Assembly: GCA_001887945.1 (NCBI GenBank) | Contig: LDOQ01000276.1 | Coordinates: forward strand, 34,456 to 98,455 | Length of the DNA: 64,000 nucleotides | Direction: 5' to 3' | Source of the DNA: Spraguea lophii | Lineage: Eukaryota; Microsporidia; Spragueidae | Shown here: positions 48,357 to 59,288 of the stretch, in pieces | Position numbering within the stretch: position 1 is the stretch's first letter | Layout of the letters: every line of letters starts with the position of its first letter | The notes under the pieces: generated by a model | Database searches by the model: none | Told to the model about the DNA's origin: nothing | The model's input: only the letters and a program-made list of their open reading frames with translations | Translations under genes and position numbers: made by a program

Positions 48357-49511
48357 TTAATCAATTGTAACATATATTTCATCCGTGTAATTTCTTATTC
48401 TATCCAACACCGCTAAATTAACAATATCACCATATTCTTTCAGCTCTTTATAAAAACATACTCCTGCATACAAAGATGAAATAGGATATGGAAATAATAT
48501 ATCAAGAATAGGTTCATAATATGTTATAATACTTCTTGTATTATCTCTTCTAGTCTCCATAGCATCTTCTTCGTTCATATCATAATATTCTTCCAGTATA
48601 AGCTTTTTATCCTCTCTTTCCTTCAACAAGCCTATTTCAAGCATATATTCTAAAATAATAGATATGTATTTTCTTCTCCACCTGACATTATAAATATATT
48701 TTTTTAGATTTGAATTATCACCATATTCCTCTTCCAATAAACTTTTCATATTATTAAAAATATATTTTATCTTCAAATATAATTCTAAGTAATATCCTAT
48801 TAAATATTTATGATAAGATTTTATCAACAGATAATTATTTTCTGAATCTAAAATCATAATAGTCATATTATTACAATACTCATTAATTTTTATATTTATT
48901 AAATTGTATATAAAATTATTAGAATATATATTATAAACTCTAATCAATCCACATCCATATGATTTATCACTATCTTCTGTTGATTCATATTGAAATTTCA
49001 ATTCAAACCCTTTAGAATTAGAAATATATTTTGTTATAACATCATATATACGTAAATAATGAATAAAACATTTTTTAGAATCTATATCTATTATATCTTT
49101 TGTAAATATATTACCTTCTTTATTTCTTTTATATTGAATGAATGTGTCTTCTCCTATAAAATATATGACACCATAATTTTTATCTTTTCTATAATTTTCT
49201 ATATATTTTATTTTATTTCTTACATAGATAGCACACTCCTGATTGAACATTTGCAAAACATCTATTTTAAACCCATCATGAGAGAATGCATCATATTCGA
49301 ATGTATTTTTATTTACAACCAATGTAATATCTTCTTTTAGATTACTATATTCTTCTCCTATGGTGAATGTTAAATGTTTAATATTATTATTAATTTCTTC
49401 TATAAAATGTGCATTAAGTAAATCCATACAATGATAATTATATCTGAAATTCGTAAAATAATTGATTCTGTTGTTTAATAGAATAAAAAATAATAATGGA
49501 TTCATAAACAT
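48357..49511 (-). CDS. Hypothetical protein, possibly secreted
   Basis: 384 residues. The N-terminus MFMNPLLFFILLNNRINYF is moderately hydrophobic and may be a signal or anchor. The rest mixes beta-rich and helical parts with acidic patches (KLILEEYYDMNEEDAMETRR). A CCCATTAAAAAAT motif precedes the first ATG. No domain recognised. If the N-terminal hydrophobic part is not used, the ATG near residue 29 (MDLLNAHF) would give a cytosolic protein. Confidence 0.65.
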   Translation of the reverse strand: MFMNPLLFFILLNNRINYFTNFRYNYHCMDLLNAHFIEEINNNIKHLTFTIGEEYSNLKEDITLVVNKNTFEYDAFSHDGFKIDVLQMFNQECAIYVRNKIKYIENYRKDKNYGVIYFIGEDTFIQYKRNKEGNIFTKDIIDIDSKKCFIHYLRIYDVITKYISNSKGFELKFQYESTEDSDKSYGCGLIRVYNIYSNNFIYNLINIKINEYCNNMTIMILDSENNYLLIKSYHKYLIGYYLELYLKIKYIFNNMKSLLEEEYGDNSNLKKYIYNVRWRRKYISIILEYMLEIGLLKEREDKKLILEEYYDMNEEDAMETRRDNTRSIITYYEPILDILFPYPISSLYAGVCFYKELKEYGDIVNLAVLDRIRNYTDEIYVTID

Positions 49512-50141
49512 ATTTTTTAATGGGTAAATTCTTTTATTTAAAAAAAGATTTTTTCATAATAAAAATTAAAAGTTGGCTGTCAAAGAATTTGATATTTTTT
49601 TAACAATAAAATGGTTTTATTATGAACATATATATTTTTAATAATAATACCTTAATAATAATCAAAACATCATAACCGGTTATATTTATTAAAATATATA
49701 ATAATATATTTGTACTGATTATTTTTGATTCATATATGCATTAATCTCATCTTACTTTATATTCTAAAATATTTTTTTTAAACATAAAAAAATTTATTTA
49801 AGTTACTTTCTTACTTTTTTTCAATTATATTTTATTCTAGAACCTTCTACTCAAGTCCCAACCTAATAAATCAGCTTCTCTGGTGAGGATTTATAAACAA
49901 TTCTAAAATATTAGATATTTACGTAATGTATAACTATACCCTAATATTATTTTAACCTTAATAAGATTTTAATATAATTGTAAACATAGATATTAATTAG
50001 TAGCATAAATAAAAATTTATAATTTAAATCATACTTTCATAGGTTATTTAGATATTATAATAATTATCTCTAATTAATTATATTTAATTTATTTTAATAA
50101 CAATAATTCATTTATTTTAAAAAATAGATACCTTAAAAAGA
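49512..50141. other. Divergent spacer with a SINE fragment
   Basis: 630 bases. About 49670-49790 matches the SINE tail and body (ACCGGTTATATTTATTAA..., CATATATGCATTAATCTCAT, CTTACTTTATATTCTAAAAT). About 49850-49905 (CCCAACCTAATAAATCAGCT then TCTCTGGTGAGG) loosely resembles the stretch at 430-470, which may mark another short repeat. Confidence 0.45.
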
Positions 50142-51962
50142 ATGACTAATAACAATATGAATTTTATTAATGAGATAAATAAGATAAATGATAAATTATT
50201 ATATATTTTAGAAATAATAGAATCAGAAAATTGCATAAACAATAATTTAAATAATAAACAAACATGCATAAATAAGAATGATTTAGTAGATAATAAAGAT
50301 AAAAGAACAGAAAATAAACAAGGAGATCCTAAGGATACAAAATGCAGCAATAATAACGAAATAGATGTTAATAATGAAGTAGAAGATAACAATACAATAA
50401 ACAATAGTAATGAAGTAGGCGATAATAATACGACACACGATAAGAATGAAGTAGATGATAACAAAGTAGAAGATAATATAATAAACAATAATAACACAGC
50501 AGAAGACAACAATACGACGAACAATAACAACATAAAAAACAACAAAATAAATAATAATGAAATAGAAAACAAAATAAACCATAAAGAAATAATAACCACT
50601 CTACAGAATATTTCCAAAGAATATAAAAATATATACGATATAGCTAAACAAGAAATCAGCATAAATGATAAATATACAGAATATTTAGATAACCATCAAA
50701 TTAATATGAATACACCTATGAATATTCTATTATTAGATTATTTTCTAAGATTACGAGATAAAATAAATTATCCAGATAAAGAATATAAAAAGAATAAAAA
50801 TAAAGAAGAAGCAAAAGAAAAATATAATTTTATAAATAATTTAATAGTAGAATATTTAAAAGAAATACACAATATTAAATATTATAATTATTATAACAAT
50901 TATAATTATAAAAATAAGATAATAAAAGATATAATCAATGATAGATACACCAATACATTCAAAGGAAAGATAGAAGTATTATCTGTGTTATTAGAATCTT
51001 TAAATGATATTAACCATAATGATAGTAAGAACGGTGAAGAGACTGATAATAAGGATGATGGTAATAACAATACTGATAATAACACCATAAACACTGATAA
51101 TAATAATATAAAGAATAAAAATAATATTATAATTATATCTGAAATAATATATCATAGATTATCATCTTATTATAATAATAATTTATATATAAATATTATA
51201 AAGAATATACTCTTATTAATATTTACCTATGATCATAATAAAAATAATTATATTTTAAATATTATAAATAAATTAAAGAAAGAATTAATATATTTAATTG
51301 AAATAAAATTCTTAAAAGAATATCAAATTCCTATTAATCAACATTATAAAAATAAAGATAAGGATATTAAAATGAATGAAGAAAAAGAAGATATCAACAC
51401 TATAGATTATAATGCAAATAATATCAACAACATAAATAATAACGTAAGTAATATTGATATTAATAATGATCTAAAAGTAAATGATATCAATAATGATTTA
51501 AAAGGAAATAACATCAATAATGATCATAACATTAATAATCATCATAAAGTAAATAATACCAAAATAGATTATAAAAATAATATTAATAATACAAACGATA
51601 ATTATGATATTCCATTATTATTTTTATATGAAGCAGGTACTAATTCTATGAATGAATTTGTAAATACTACATACAATAATATTTTAATTGATAATAATCC
51701 TGATCATGATAATATATTAGATAGTATAAGTTTAACTGTACCTAATAATTATATATTTCATTCAACATTTGTATGTCCTGTACTTAGAAAATGTTGTTCA
51801 ACTGATAATCCACCTATTTTATTAGAATGCTCACATGTAATATCTAAAGAGGCTTTAAATTGTATAATTGATAAAAATATAGAAAATAGTGGTAGAATAG
51901 TTAAATGTCCTTATTGTCCTATGGAATGTAAACGCAAAAATTGTATAGAAATATATTTATAA
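50142..51962 (+). CDS. RMD5: GID/CTLH complex E3 subunit GID2/RMD5-like
   Basis: 606 residues. Only the C-terminal 70 residues are strongly conserved: FHSTFVCPVLRKCCSTDNPP, then ILLECSHVISKEALNCIIDK and KCPYCPMECK. This is the degenerate RING-H2 of Gid2/RMND5 ('FHS.F.CPV.R...T..NPP..L.CGHVIS..AL...KCPYCP.E'). The middle (about 180-420) is Ile/Tyr-rich helical, possibly the LisH-CTLH-CRA part. Large Asn/Asp-rich inserts at 60-150, 290-330 and 430-490 swell the protein. The partner Gid9/MAEA is not in the window. In yeast the complex degrades gluconeogenic enzymes through Pro/N-degrons. Confidence 0.8.
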   Translation: MTNNNMNFINEINKINDKLLYILEIIESENCINNNLNNKQTCINKNDLVDNKDKRTENKQGDPKDTKCSNNNEIDVNNEVEDNNTINNSNEVGDNNTTHDKNEVDDNKVEDNIINNNNTAEDNNTTNNNNIKNNKINNNEIENKINHKEIITTLQNISKEYKNIYDIAKQEISINDKYTEYLDNHQINMNTPMNILLLDYFLRLRDKINYPDKEYKKNKNKEEAKEKYNFINNLIVEYLKEIHNIKYYNYYNNYNYKNKIIKDIINDRYTNTFKGKIEVLSVLLESLNDINHNDSKNGEETDNKDDGNNNTDNNTINTDNNNIKNKNNIIIISEIIYHRLSSYYNNNLYINIIKNILLLIFTYDHNKNNYILNIINKLKKELIYLIEIKFLKEYQIPINQHYKNKDKDIKMNEEKEDINTIDYNANNINNINNNVSNIDINNDLKVNDINNDLKGNNINNDHNINNHHKVNNTKIDYKNNINNTNDNYDIPLLFLYEAGTNSMNEFVNTTYNNILIDNNPDHDNILDSISLTVPNNYIFHSTFVCPVLRKCCSTDNPPILLECSHVISKEALNCIIDKNIENSGRIVKCPYCPMECKRKNCIEIYL

Positions 51963-52131
51963 TAAATATGTATTTATAATTATGATGATATAATAGATAT
52001 GTATAACTTATAAAATTTATTATAAAAATATTTATTAGACAAAGATATTTCATTGTATTTGTACATCTAACGATAGCTTATATTATAATAAAGTAATTAT
52101 AAATAGTTATAATTTTATTACATCATTATTA

Positions 52132-53448
52132 TTACTTCATCTGTTCTAAAAACAGGTTTACTATTTCTATCTGTTCTTCATCTCTATTATTTACCACTTC
52201 TCTTATTTTACTACTTAATTTACTAAACAATATCTTTTTCTTATTATGATCATAATCATTTAAATTTTTAGCCAATAGAGCTAATAACCTCCATACATTA
52301 ATATAATCATTATCAAATAATATATGTATATTCTTAATTATCGTATTATAATATAATCCTATTATATTATTTTTACCATTTATTTTAGATTTATTTTTAT
52401 AATTACATAATGATATACTAGCAAGTACTACCCCTGTATCATTATCTATAAAATTATTAGTAAAATTAATATCTATAAGATATTTACTGTCTATTTCTAT
52501 TATATCTAAATTATCATATAATACATTCTTAAATTTATCTGTAAGCTTAATAACATTATAATTTTTATATATTAATTTAATGATATTATTTGTTACTAAA
52601 TTATTATTGTTATTATCTTTTATATCATTGTTATTCTTTATTAATAAATTATCATCGTTGTTATCTATCTTATCTCTGTTATTATCTTTTATTCTGTCTT
52701 TGTATAAATTATTTATTTTTATAATATCATTTAATATAGGATAAAATTTATCTATTTTAAAAAATAATGTAAAATACGTAGAATTCAATATCCCATTAAT
52801 CTTATTAATAAGTGTAATTTCATCTTTATTATGATTGATTTCTTTATAATATTTAAGTTCTAATATATGTGATGCCATACTTTCTAAAAGAAGTTTTATA
52901 TGAATTTCACCAAGAATCGAACATTCTTTGTCAGTAGTATTACGTGGTAATTTTATACTTTTTTTCTTCGAATTATATTTTTTATGTGATGAGATTATAA
53001 GTTTCTCTAGGTTTTTATCTAATGAATTATTATTATTGTTTAATAGAGTATCTTTTGTATTTGATGTATTATTGTTTTTATCTATTAAACTATTACTATT
53101 GTTTAATATATTACTTTTATCTATTAAATTATTATTTTCATTCTTAAGTTCTTTGTTATTACTTTCATCTTTTTCTGCATCATTTCCTTTGTTTCCATTA
53201 TGATCTATTACACCAATAGTATTTATATTACTATATTCTGATGCGCCAAAGAATATACCATATTTATAAATACGTTCCTCCCTTATTATATTTTTTCTTA
53301 ATATATTTGATATAAATGTTTTTTCTTTATCTGTCATAAAACCATTATAATTTTTTAAACTAATATTATCTCTTTTATTTGTATTTCTCTTATTTATCTT
53401 ATTGTTATTCATTCTATTATTATTTATTTTATTGTTATTTCTATTCAT
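52132..53448 (-). CDS. Asn-rich protein, weak PAT1-like candidate
   Basis: 438 residues with two Asn-rich inserts (1-30 and 90-145). The conserved-looking core MTDKEKTFISNILRKNIIRE then ERIYKYGIFFG recalls the 'MTPREKxWIxxIQLxQL...Y' helix of Pat1. SKKKSIKLPRNTTDKE may correspond to the 'xxxxPRK' strand, with a helical C-terminal half. The match is weak and could be chance, so I give no symbol. Pat1 would fit with the EDC4-like protein in decapping. The start has ACCCATAT directly before the ATG. Confidence 0.55.
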   Translation of the reverse strand: MNRNNNKINNNRMNNNKINKRNTNKRDNISLKNYNGFMTDKEKTFISNILRKNIIREERIYKYGIFFGASEYSNINTIGVIDHNGNKGNDAEKDESNNKELKNENNNLIDKSNILNNSNSLIDKNNNTSNTKDTLLNNNNNSLDKNLEKLIISSHKKYNSKKKSIKLPRNTTDKECSILGEIHIKLLLESMASHILELKYYKEINHNKDEITLINKINGILNSTYFTLFFKIDKFYPILNDIIKINNLYKDRIKDNNRDKIDNNDDNLLIKNNNDIKDNNNNNLVTNNIIKLIYKNYNVIKLTDKFKNVLYDNLDIIEIDSKYLIDINFTNNFIDNDTGVVLASISLCNYKNKSKINGKNNIIGLYYNTIIKNIHILFDNDYINVWRLLALLAKNLNDYDHNKKKILFSKLSSKIREVVNNRDEEQIEIVNLFLEQMK

Positions 53449-53546
53449 ATATGGGTTAGAAATAAAATATTAATAAGTTACATAGTAAATATATTACAAA
53501 CAATGTTTTAAAATAATATGCTATAATAAATAATGATAACAGAACA

Positions 53547-53598
53547 ATAACAATAAATAATATGTTATAATAAAAGAATATATATTATTTATTGTTAT
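53547..53598. promoter_or_regulatory. 16-bp perfect inverted repeat in a divergent promoter region
   Basis: ATAACAATAAATAATA at 53547-53562 pairs perfectly with TATTATTTATTGTTAT at 53583-53598 across a 20-base spacer, midway between the divergent starts at 53448 and 53654. It could be a cruciform, a dimeric factor site or a chance AT palindrome. Confidence 0.35.
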
Positions 53599-53653
53599 CA
53601 TTTGTTATTCTTTATTATAATATTTTTATAAACTTAATAATTTAACCCTATTG

Positions 53654-56600
53654 ATGAACAATAGGAGAAGGTTAGAACATTCTAAAAATATATTACATAA
53701 CAATAAAACTACTAAATACACGATACAACCATCTCTTCTTACTACTTTGTTATATAAAAATTATAATGTTAATTTTGTTAATCATATTTTATCTGATTTA
53801 GAAGAATTTTATGAATATATTGAATGTAATAAAATAGATGATCAAAATGATGGGTTAGTAGAAGGATCTTTAAAAAATAATATAAATGATAATGTTAAAT
53901 CCAGGATAATTGTTAATACGTTTGAAAATATTACAAATACATTTAATTCTTATATAGATATATTTAAAAAATATAGAACAATAATAAGATTGGCTAGGTA
54001 TAAAAAAATAATATTAAATTATTCTACCTATGATACTAATCCTATTAAATCTATTGATATAAATAATGTGGCAGATAAATTAGCACATAAATTTTTATGC
54101 ATAAAACAGATGACAGAGAGTAAGGCAGATATTAAAAAGGCTATACAATTAGAGGTGGATATAGATCAACAAATACCTTCTTGTATTAAAGAAGTTTATG
54201 ATAAGAAGGAAGATGGAGAAATTTTGGAAGTGACGGATAAACAAACAAACAATCCATATAAGGAAAGTGGTTATTGTATAAATATAATTGAGATATTTAA
54301 TAGATACATAAAAATTCATTCATTAAAAGAAAATATACAATTGTTTCATAAGAAAATAGATAATGGAAGATTGATATTAGAATCTAAAAATCATAGGATA
54401 ATATTATCATTGTGTAATAATGTTCAAGATCCAGAATGGAATATATTAGAATTTACCCAAAACAAAGATACTACTTTAGATGGTAATAAAAATGATTTAA
54501 ATGAGAATAACAATAACTTAGATAATAATGAGAATAACAATAAGGAGAATATAAATAATACTCATAATATAAATATCATTAATCTTATAAAGAATAATAA
54601 TGATATTATAAAAAATATAATTTCTTATGAAAGAATATATTGCACAATGCTTAATTTAAATAGTATTTATAATAAATATAAATATTATATTGAAGATATG
54701 AAAGGGAAAAATATTAATATGAATATTTCAGGTAATTATCATGATTTCAATATATCTATTTTAGAAAATATTTATGTTAATTATAAATATAATAACTATT
54801 CAATATATGCAACAGTTACCATTGATAATAAAGAACATATTAAAATTATAAATATAAGAAATGGAGAAGAATCATGGAGTAGTAATTTTTATTCAGAAGA
54901 AGAATATTTTAATAACGTAGAAGATATTTTAATATTTCATGATAAAATAATAGAAGAAAATATAAATGAAAATATAAAAGAATATAATATAAAAATATAT
55001 TATTCAACAGAATATGGAATAAGTATAGATTCTAGTATAAGTAATATAAAGGGTGTAAATAATTATATTGATAATGTGAAATGTATTAAAAATATTAGAG
55101 AACTAAGTAAAATAATAAGTAATATTTCTTATTATATAAATTATTATTATTATTTTTATAAAGCATTTGAGCAAAAGATAAAAGAAAATAATATAGATAA
55201 AAATAAGAATACTAAAGAAACTTTAAATGAGAATGATTATGATAAAATAAGTAAATATAATTTTTACAATAATTTAAAGATAATAAATGAATATTACTAT
55301 AATAATAAAAATAATATTATGATAAGAAATAAGAATAAGTTTATTATAATTAGTTATAATAGAAATAGAATAATATTAGGATATACGATAGATAACAATA
55401 TAGCTTATAAGCGTAGGTTATATATTTATAACAGAGATAAAGAATTAAGTAGTATAATTTTAGAGCCTAGTAATAACGGGTTTATTATTACAAATGAAGA
55501 AAGTATAACAAGCAATAATAGCAATGTAAGTATTAATAGTAATACTAGCTTATATACTCATAATACTTATAGTAATACAAGTGTAAATACTATTGATGGT
55601 AGAGATAGTAATATAGATATAGAAAACAAAAGGGCTTTGATTTTAAATAATTTAGAAATATTCTACAGTCTATGTTTATTAGAAGATTATAATCTAAGTA
55701 TTACTTATAAGAAAGATAATAATATTTCTGATAATAAAAATATATATATTTCTATACCTGTGTATAATTATAGAGTAATACTTAATAATAATTATATTTA
55801 TATAGTTTTTAATGAAAAACAATTAGAAATAAATAACAATGAACCATGTGATCAGAATATTTTTAAAATAATAGAACATTTAGATGATATAGGATATTAC
55901 CTGGTAAATTATTATATTTTAAAAGATAAAATAAATGATAACGTAAAAATACATGTAAATAATATAAATCAAAAAGAATTAATAAAATATAAAGAATGTT
56001 CTTTCTACCTATATTATAATGATAAATATATGTTAGATAATAATTATATACACACAGATATAAATATTATAACAAATATTAATACTAAACAATATAACAT
56101 AAATATTAATACAGATAACAGTTATTTAAATAATGTATTAAATTATATTATAGAAAATAGAATAAATATAAAAACAGGCTTAGATTTATTATATTCTTTA
56201 ATAGAGTATAAGATTAACATAAAATATGTTGGAGCATATATTTATTTTATGTTTGTAAATAATATCTGTATTACTATTGATTATTATCAAAATATAGAGA
56301 ATGATGATACATTAAATAATTTTAAAATACCTGATATTTATACTACAAAAGATAATGGATTATATAATAATTTAGAATATAAAATAATAACAAAGAAAAG
56401 TAAAGAATTGAAAAGATTAGGTTTAAAATCATTTATAAAGAATAATAACAGTAAAAGTATATATTTTTTATGTAATGATAAATTTTATAGTTATATAAAA
56501 TATTTAGAGATAAATAATAAAATACGAAATATATTGGATAGGTATGATTATTTGAAAATAGAGAATAAATTATATATTTATAAAAAGATTAATACGGTTA

Positions 56601-56818
56601 TAGATAATTATGGTAACAATAATATGAAAGATAGATCTTTAAATAACAGTATAAATAATATAGAACAACTTGATAATTATGTATGTTTGGAAATCAAAGA
56701 TAGATATTGTACCAGTACAGTATATATAAATAAAAGAATAAACAAAGAAAGTAGTATTATTTTAGAAAAAGAAATTAATGATGGTATAAATGTTAATGTT
56801 ATAGATGATATTTTATAA
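53654..56818 (+). CDS. MED14: Mediator subunit MED14-like, Asn-rich
   Basis: 1054 residues; the ATG at 53654 follows ACCCTATTG. The N-terminal 230 residues carry the best signal: FNSYIDIFKKYRTIIRLARY (mediator 'F.R...L..W' helix), ADKLAHKFLCIKQMTESKAD, and IKKAIQLEVDIDQQIPSCIK, matching 'I..A...L..G.Y..LP.CI'. INIIEIFNRYIKIHSLKENI then LFHKKIDNGRLILES follows the same family order. Asn/Tyr/Ile-rich low complexity dominates the rest. Med14 is the backbone of the Mediator tail and middle. Recognition is from the N-terminus only. Confidence 0.62.
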   Translation: MNNRRRLEHSKNILHNNKTTKYTIQPSLLTTLLYKNYNVNFVNHILSDLEEFYEYIECNKIDDQNDGLVEGSLKNNINDNVKSRIIVNTFENITNTFNSYIDIFKKYRTIIRLARYKKIILNYSTYDTNPIKSIDINNVADKLAHKFLCIKQMTESKADIKKAIQLEVDIDQQIPSCIKEVYDKKEDGEILEVTDKQTNNPYKESGYCINIIEIFNRYIKIHSLKENIQLFHKKIDNGRLILESKNHRIILSLCNNVQDPEWNILEFTQNKDTTLDGNKNDLNENNNNLDNNENNNKENINNTHNINIINLIKNNNDIIKNIISYERIYCTMLNLNSIYNKYKYYIEDMKGKNINMNISGNYHDFNISILENIYVNYKYNNYSIYATVTIDNKEHIKIINIRNGEESWSSNFYSEEEYFNNVEDILIFHDKIIEENINENIKEYNIKIYYSTEYGISIDSSISNIKGVNNYIDNVKCIKNIRELSKIISNISYYINYYYYFYKAFEQKIKENNIDKNKNTKETLNENDYDKISKYNFYNNLKIINEYYYNNKNNIMIRNKNKFIIISYNRNRIILGYTIDNNIAYKRRLYIYNRDKELSSIILEPSNNGFIITNEESITSNNSNVSINSNTSLYTHNTYSNTSVNTIDGRDSNIDIENKRALILNNLEIFYSLCLLEDYNLSITYKKDNNISDNKNIYISIPVYNYRVILNNNYIYIVFNEKQLEINNNEPCDQNIFKIIEHLDDIGYYLVNYYILKDKINDNVKIHVNNINQKELIKYKECSFYLYYNDKYMLDNNYIHTDINIITNINTKQYNININTDNSYLNNVLNYIIENRINIKTGLDLLYSLIEYKINIKYVGAYIYFMFVNNICITIDYYQNIENDDTLNNFKIPDIYTTKDNGLYNNLEYKIITKKSKELKRLGLKSFIKNNNSKSIYFLCNDKFYSYIKYLEINNKIRNILDRYDYLKIENKLYIYKKINTVIDNYGNNNMKDRSLNNSINNIEQLDNYVCLEIKDRYCTSTVYINKRINKESSIILEKEINDGINVNVIDDIL

Positions 56819-57287
56819 TATTTCTTTGTTATGTATTACAATGATAAATATTTTACTTTCTACTTTAAAATTTATCTGATAATGATGATTATATAAAAAT
56901 TGGGTAAAACGTTATATTAAACAATGATCATATGGTTTTAGATTTATATGATAATGACAATGATATTAGATAATGATCATATAACAATGATAATTAATAG
57001 AAGTTTAGATATAACATTGGATGCATAATAAATTAATGTCCTGAAATTTAAATATAATTTCTATTTTTAAAAAATATTTTTTAAGTTACATTTAGAACAT
57101 TTGCTATGTTTATTTTTTAAAGGATATTGATTTTTTATATTTTATTGTTCTTATAGAATAAATTTACTAATAGATTTATCAGAACATCATTATTTTGTTA
57201 AATAATATTAAAAAGTAATTGGTATATAAAATATTATCAATGATCCATGACATTTTATATATTATACTAATTTTTGTATAATAAGTT
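56819..57287. other. AT-rich spacer with a short direct repeat
   Basis: 469 bases. AATGATCATAT occurs at about 56922 and 56974, in a stretch of simple AT repeats. Nothing else. Confidence 0.5.
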
Positions 57288-58133
57288 ATGGTTTTTGTGT
57301 TAGATTTATCTAAATATAATAATATTATATCTACTGATATGAGAAGTATTAATGATTTAAACGAAGAAGAAATTTCAAAACTTATTAAATCTGAAAAAGA
57401 AAAACATACGAATATTTACAACAAATTTACTTTATTACAAAAATCTTTTATCGAGGATGGAATACTTAGTAGGTTATTTTATAAAAAAGAATATGTATTT
57501 TCTATAACTGAAAATAAAGAACATCTGATCCGGACTAATATAAAAGTAGGAAAAAGCGATATTGTAATTCCTTTAAAATTTGTGTTGGTAATGGAATCCA
57601 TTCTTAATAAAGATTTAAAAGTTAAAGGATTGTTTAGAAAATGTGCCAATGTTAATGACATTAAAAAATTAAGTGAATTAATTGAAAGTCTTACAGAAAA
57701 AAATTATGATGAAATATACAAAAAAGTGTGTAAATATGATATTATTACGTGTTGTGTTTTTTATAAAACTCTATTTAGTAAATATAAAAATCCTATATTA
57801 TCATCTAATGCTACAACACTTTTTACTGGAGTAATAACAGATGAAACAGATGTAAACAAGCGAGCAATAATGTTTCGTTTTCTAATTTTGGGATTGCCCA
57901 GAGAAAATAGAATGTTATTAATTTCGCTTGTAATGTTTTTTATTATAATATATGTCGAATCAACAGATAATGGTACGGATTTGGATGCTAGATTGTCTAT
58001 TAAGGGATTGGCAGCTTGTATAGCACCCCAAATAGTGATGACGAGTAAAATAAAAGATAATAATTATTTGAGACAGTTAGTAGATGTAATTTCTTGTATA
58101 TTTACACATTTTGAAACTATTTTTATGATATAA
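57288..58133 (+). CDS. RhoGAP-like domain protein, paralogue 1
   Basis: 281 residues, nearly all one domain. IPLKFVLVMESILNKDLKVK followed by GLFRKCANVNDIKKL has the RhoGAP 'IP..V..CI..L...G...EGIFR' layout, with the catalytic arginine finger at R117. YDIITCCVFYKTLF is the 'D.H.VA..LK..LR' helix, FLILGLPRENRMLL the 'LP..N' helix, and LSIKGLAACIAPQIV the 'NLA...AP' helix. It probably stimulates GTP hydrolysis by a Rho-type small GTPase. It is closely related to the next gene. The start follows AT-rich sequence without CCC. Confidence 0.72.
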   Translation: MVFVLDLSKYNNIISTDMRSINDLNEEEISKLIKSEKEKHTNIYNKFTLLQKSFIEDGILSRLFYKKEYVFSITENKEHLIRTNIKVGKSDIVIPLKFVLVMESILNKDLKVKGLFRKCANVNDIKKLSELIESLTEKNYDEIYKKVCKYDIITCCVFYKTLFSKYKNPILSSNATTLFTGVITDETDVNKRAIMFRFLILGLPRENRMLLISLVMFFIIIYVESTDNGTDLDARLSIKGLAACIAPQIVMTSKIKDNNYLRQLVDVISCIFTHFETIFMI

Positions 58134-59288
58134 ATAAATATATAGTTTAATCATACTTTTTTATTATTTTAGCAGTAAAAGAAGAAATAGTTTGGTTATA
58201 AGTTCGTTACAATAATATTTCATTTTGAATCTTAAAATATAATCTGGGAATTATTATATGGTTTTTATTTTATTTTTATTAATAACTAATATATATGATA
58301 TTATAAAGATTAAACATATGAATTACTTTCATTAAAATATGTTACATCTTATAATATCTATTACAGTAAGATATAATATAACAACTTTAAATGACATTTA
58401 AATCGATTTTATCTCTCAGTCAAACCCGATCAGAAGATAATATGGGTTTTATTTAACTGTTTTCTTAAATAATCAAAAGAAGAATCTTCCCAACCAATAA
58501 GAAATTTAACTTAAATAAAAATATTTTATATATTCTATAGATTCGTTTAATAATATTCCCTTTACAATATAATGGATCTAGAACCTATTTAATAGCACAT
58601 ATCTAACTATAATAAATAAATAAGATACCAATGATTATAAACCATTTGATATCACTGTTTGCTTTAGTGGATCTAACAATTAAATCATTTAAAATTATAT
58701 ATTTTTATAATATAATACAGTTGACCAATCATTATTAGAATATATTTTAATTATCAAAGATATAATAATAATTAAAATCTTTAAAAACTATTATGTTTTT
58801 AATATTTAACGTATCACCGTTTCAAAACTTTTTTTTAAAAAAATTTGTAACATTTTTAATTATAAGCTATATTTTTTATCTTATTAAAATAGATGTGAAT
58901 ATTAATTATTTTTTAGATGAGATCATTAACATAGTGATTAGATTTCTAAAAATTTATAACCGTATAATATATTTTATAAGGTGAAATTATTTTACATATC
59001 TTTTATTTTTGATGTTTGCTTTTATTATATATAAAAATATATTTATAATAGAATATCCAACTTTTTACATCTCCTTTTTTATTATTTTTCTTTTAAATAG
59101 AAAAAATTCATATATTAAAATATGGCCTGTTAATTACTTTTTTTACTATATTAAGAATAGAACAATATATGTAAATATATTTATAAAAAATTTTTTTTGT
59201 CTTATTAGAACGTAATTTTTTAAACTCGATCGTTTATATGTGTTTAGATATCATTTTATAATTTAAATAATCTTAAGGAGATCCATAT
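58134..59288. other. Spacer between the RhoGAP-like paralogues
   Basis: 1155 bases. Two plus-strand open frames of 63 and 68 codons (58793-58984, 59009-59215) are Phe/Ile/Tyr-rich with no start motif and are not called as genes. Confidence 0.5.

Noticed and set aside
50283..50582. 99-codon minus-strand Ile/Val/Tyr-rich frame across the Asn-rich part of the GID2-like gene
   Set aside because: Mirror of AAT/AAC repeats; no independent support.
56819..57287. Repeated AATGATCATAT words as a possible CRISPR-like or iteron array
   Set aside because: Only two copies, irregular spacing, low-complexity AT sequence; CRISPR is not expected in a eukaryote.
58793..59215. Two small Phe/Ile/Tyr-rich open frames between the RhoGAP-like genes
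   Set aside because: No C-rich start motif and composition expected from AT-rich DNA; a real small membrane protein cannot be excluded but is not supported.
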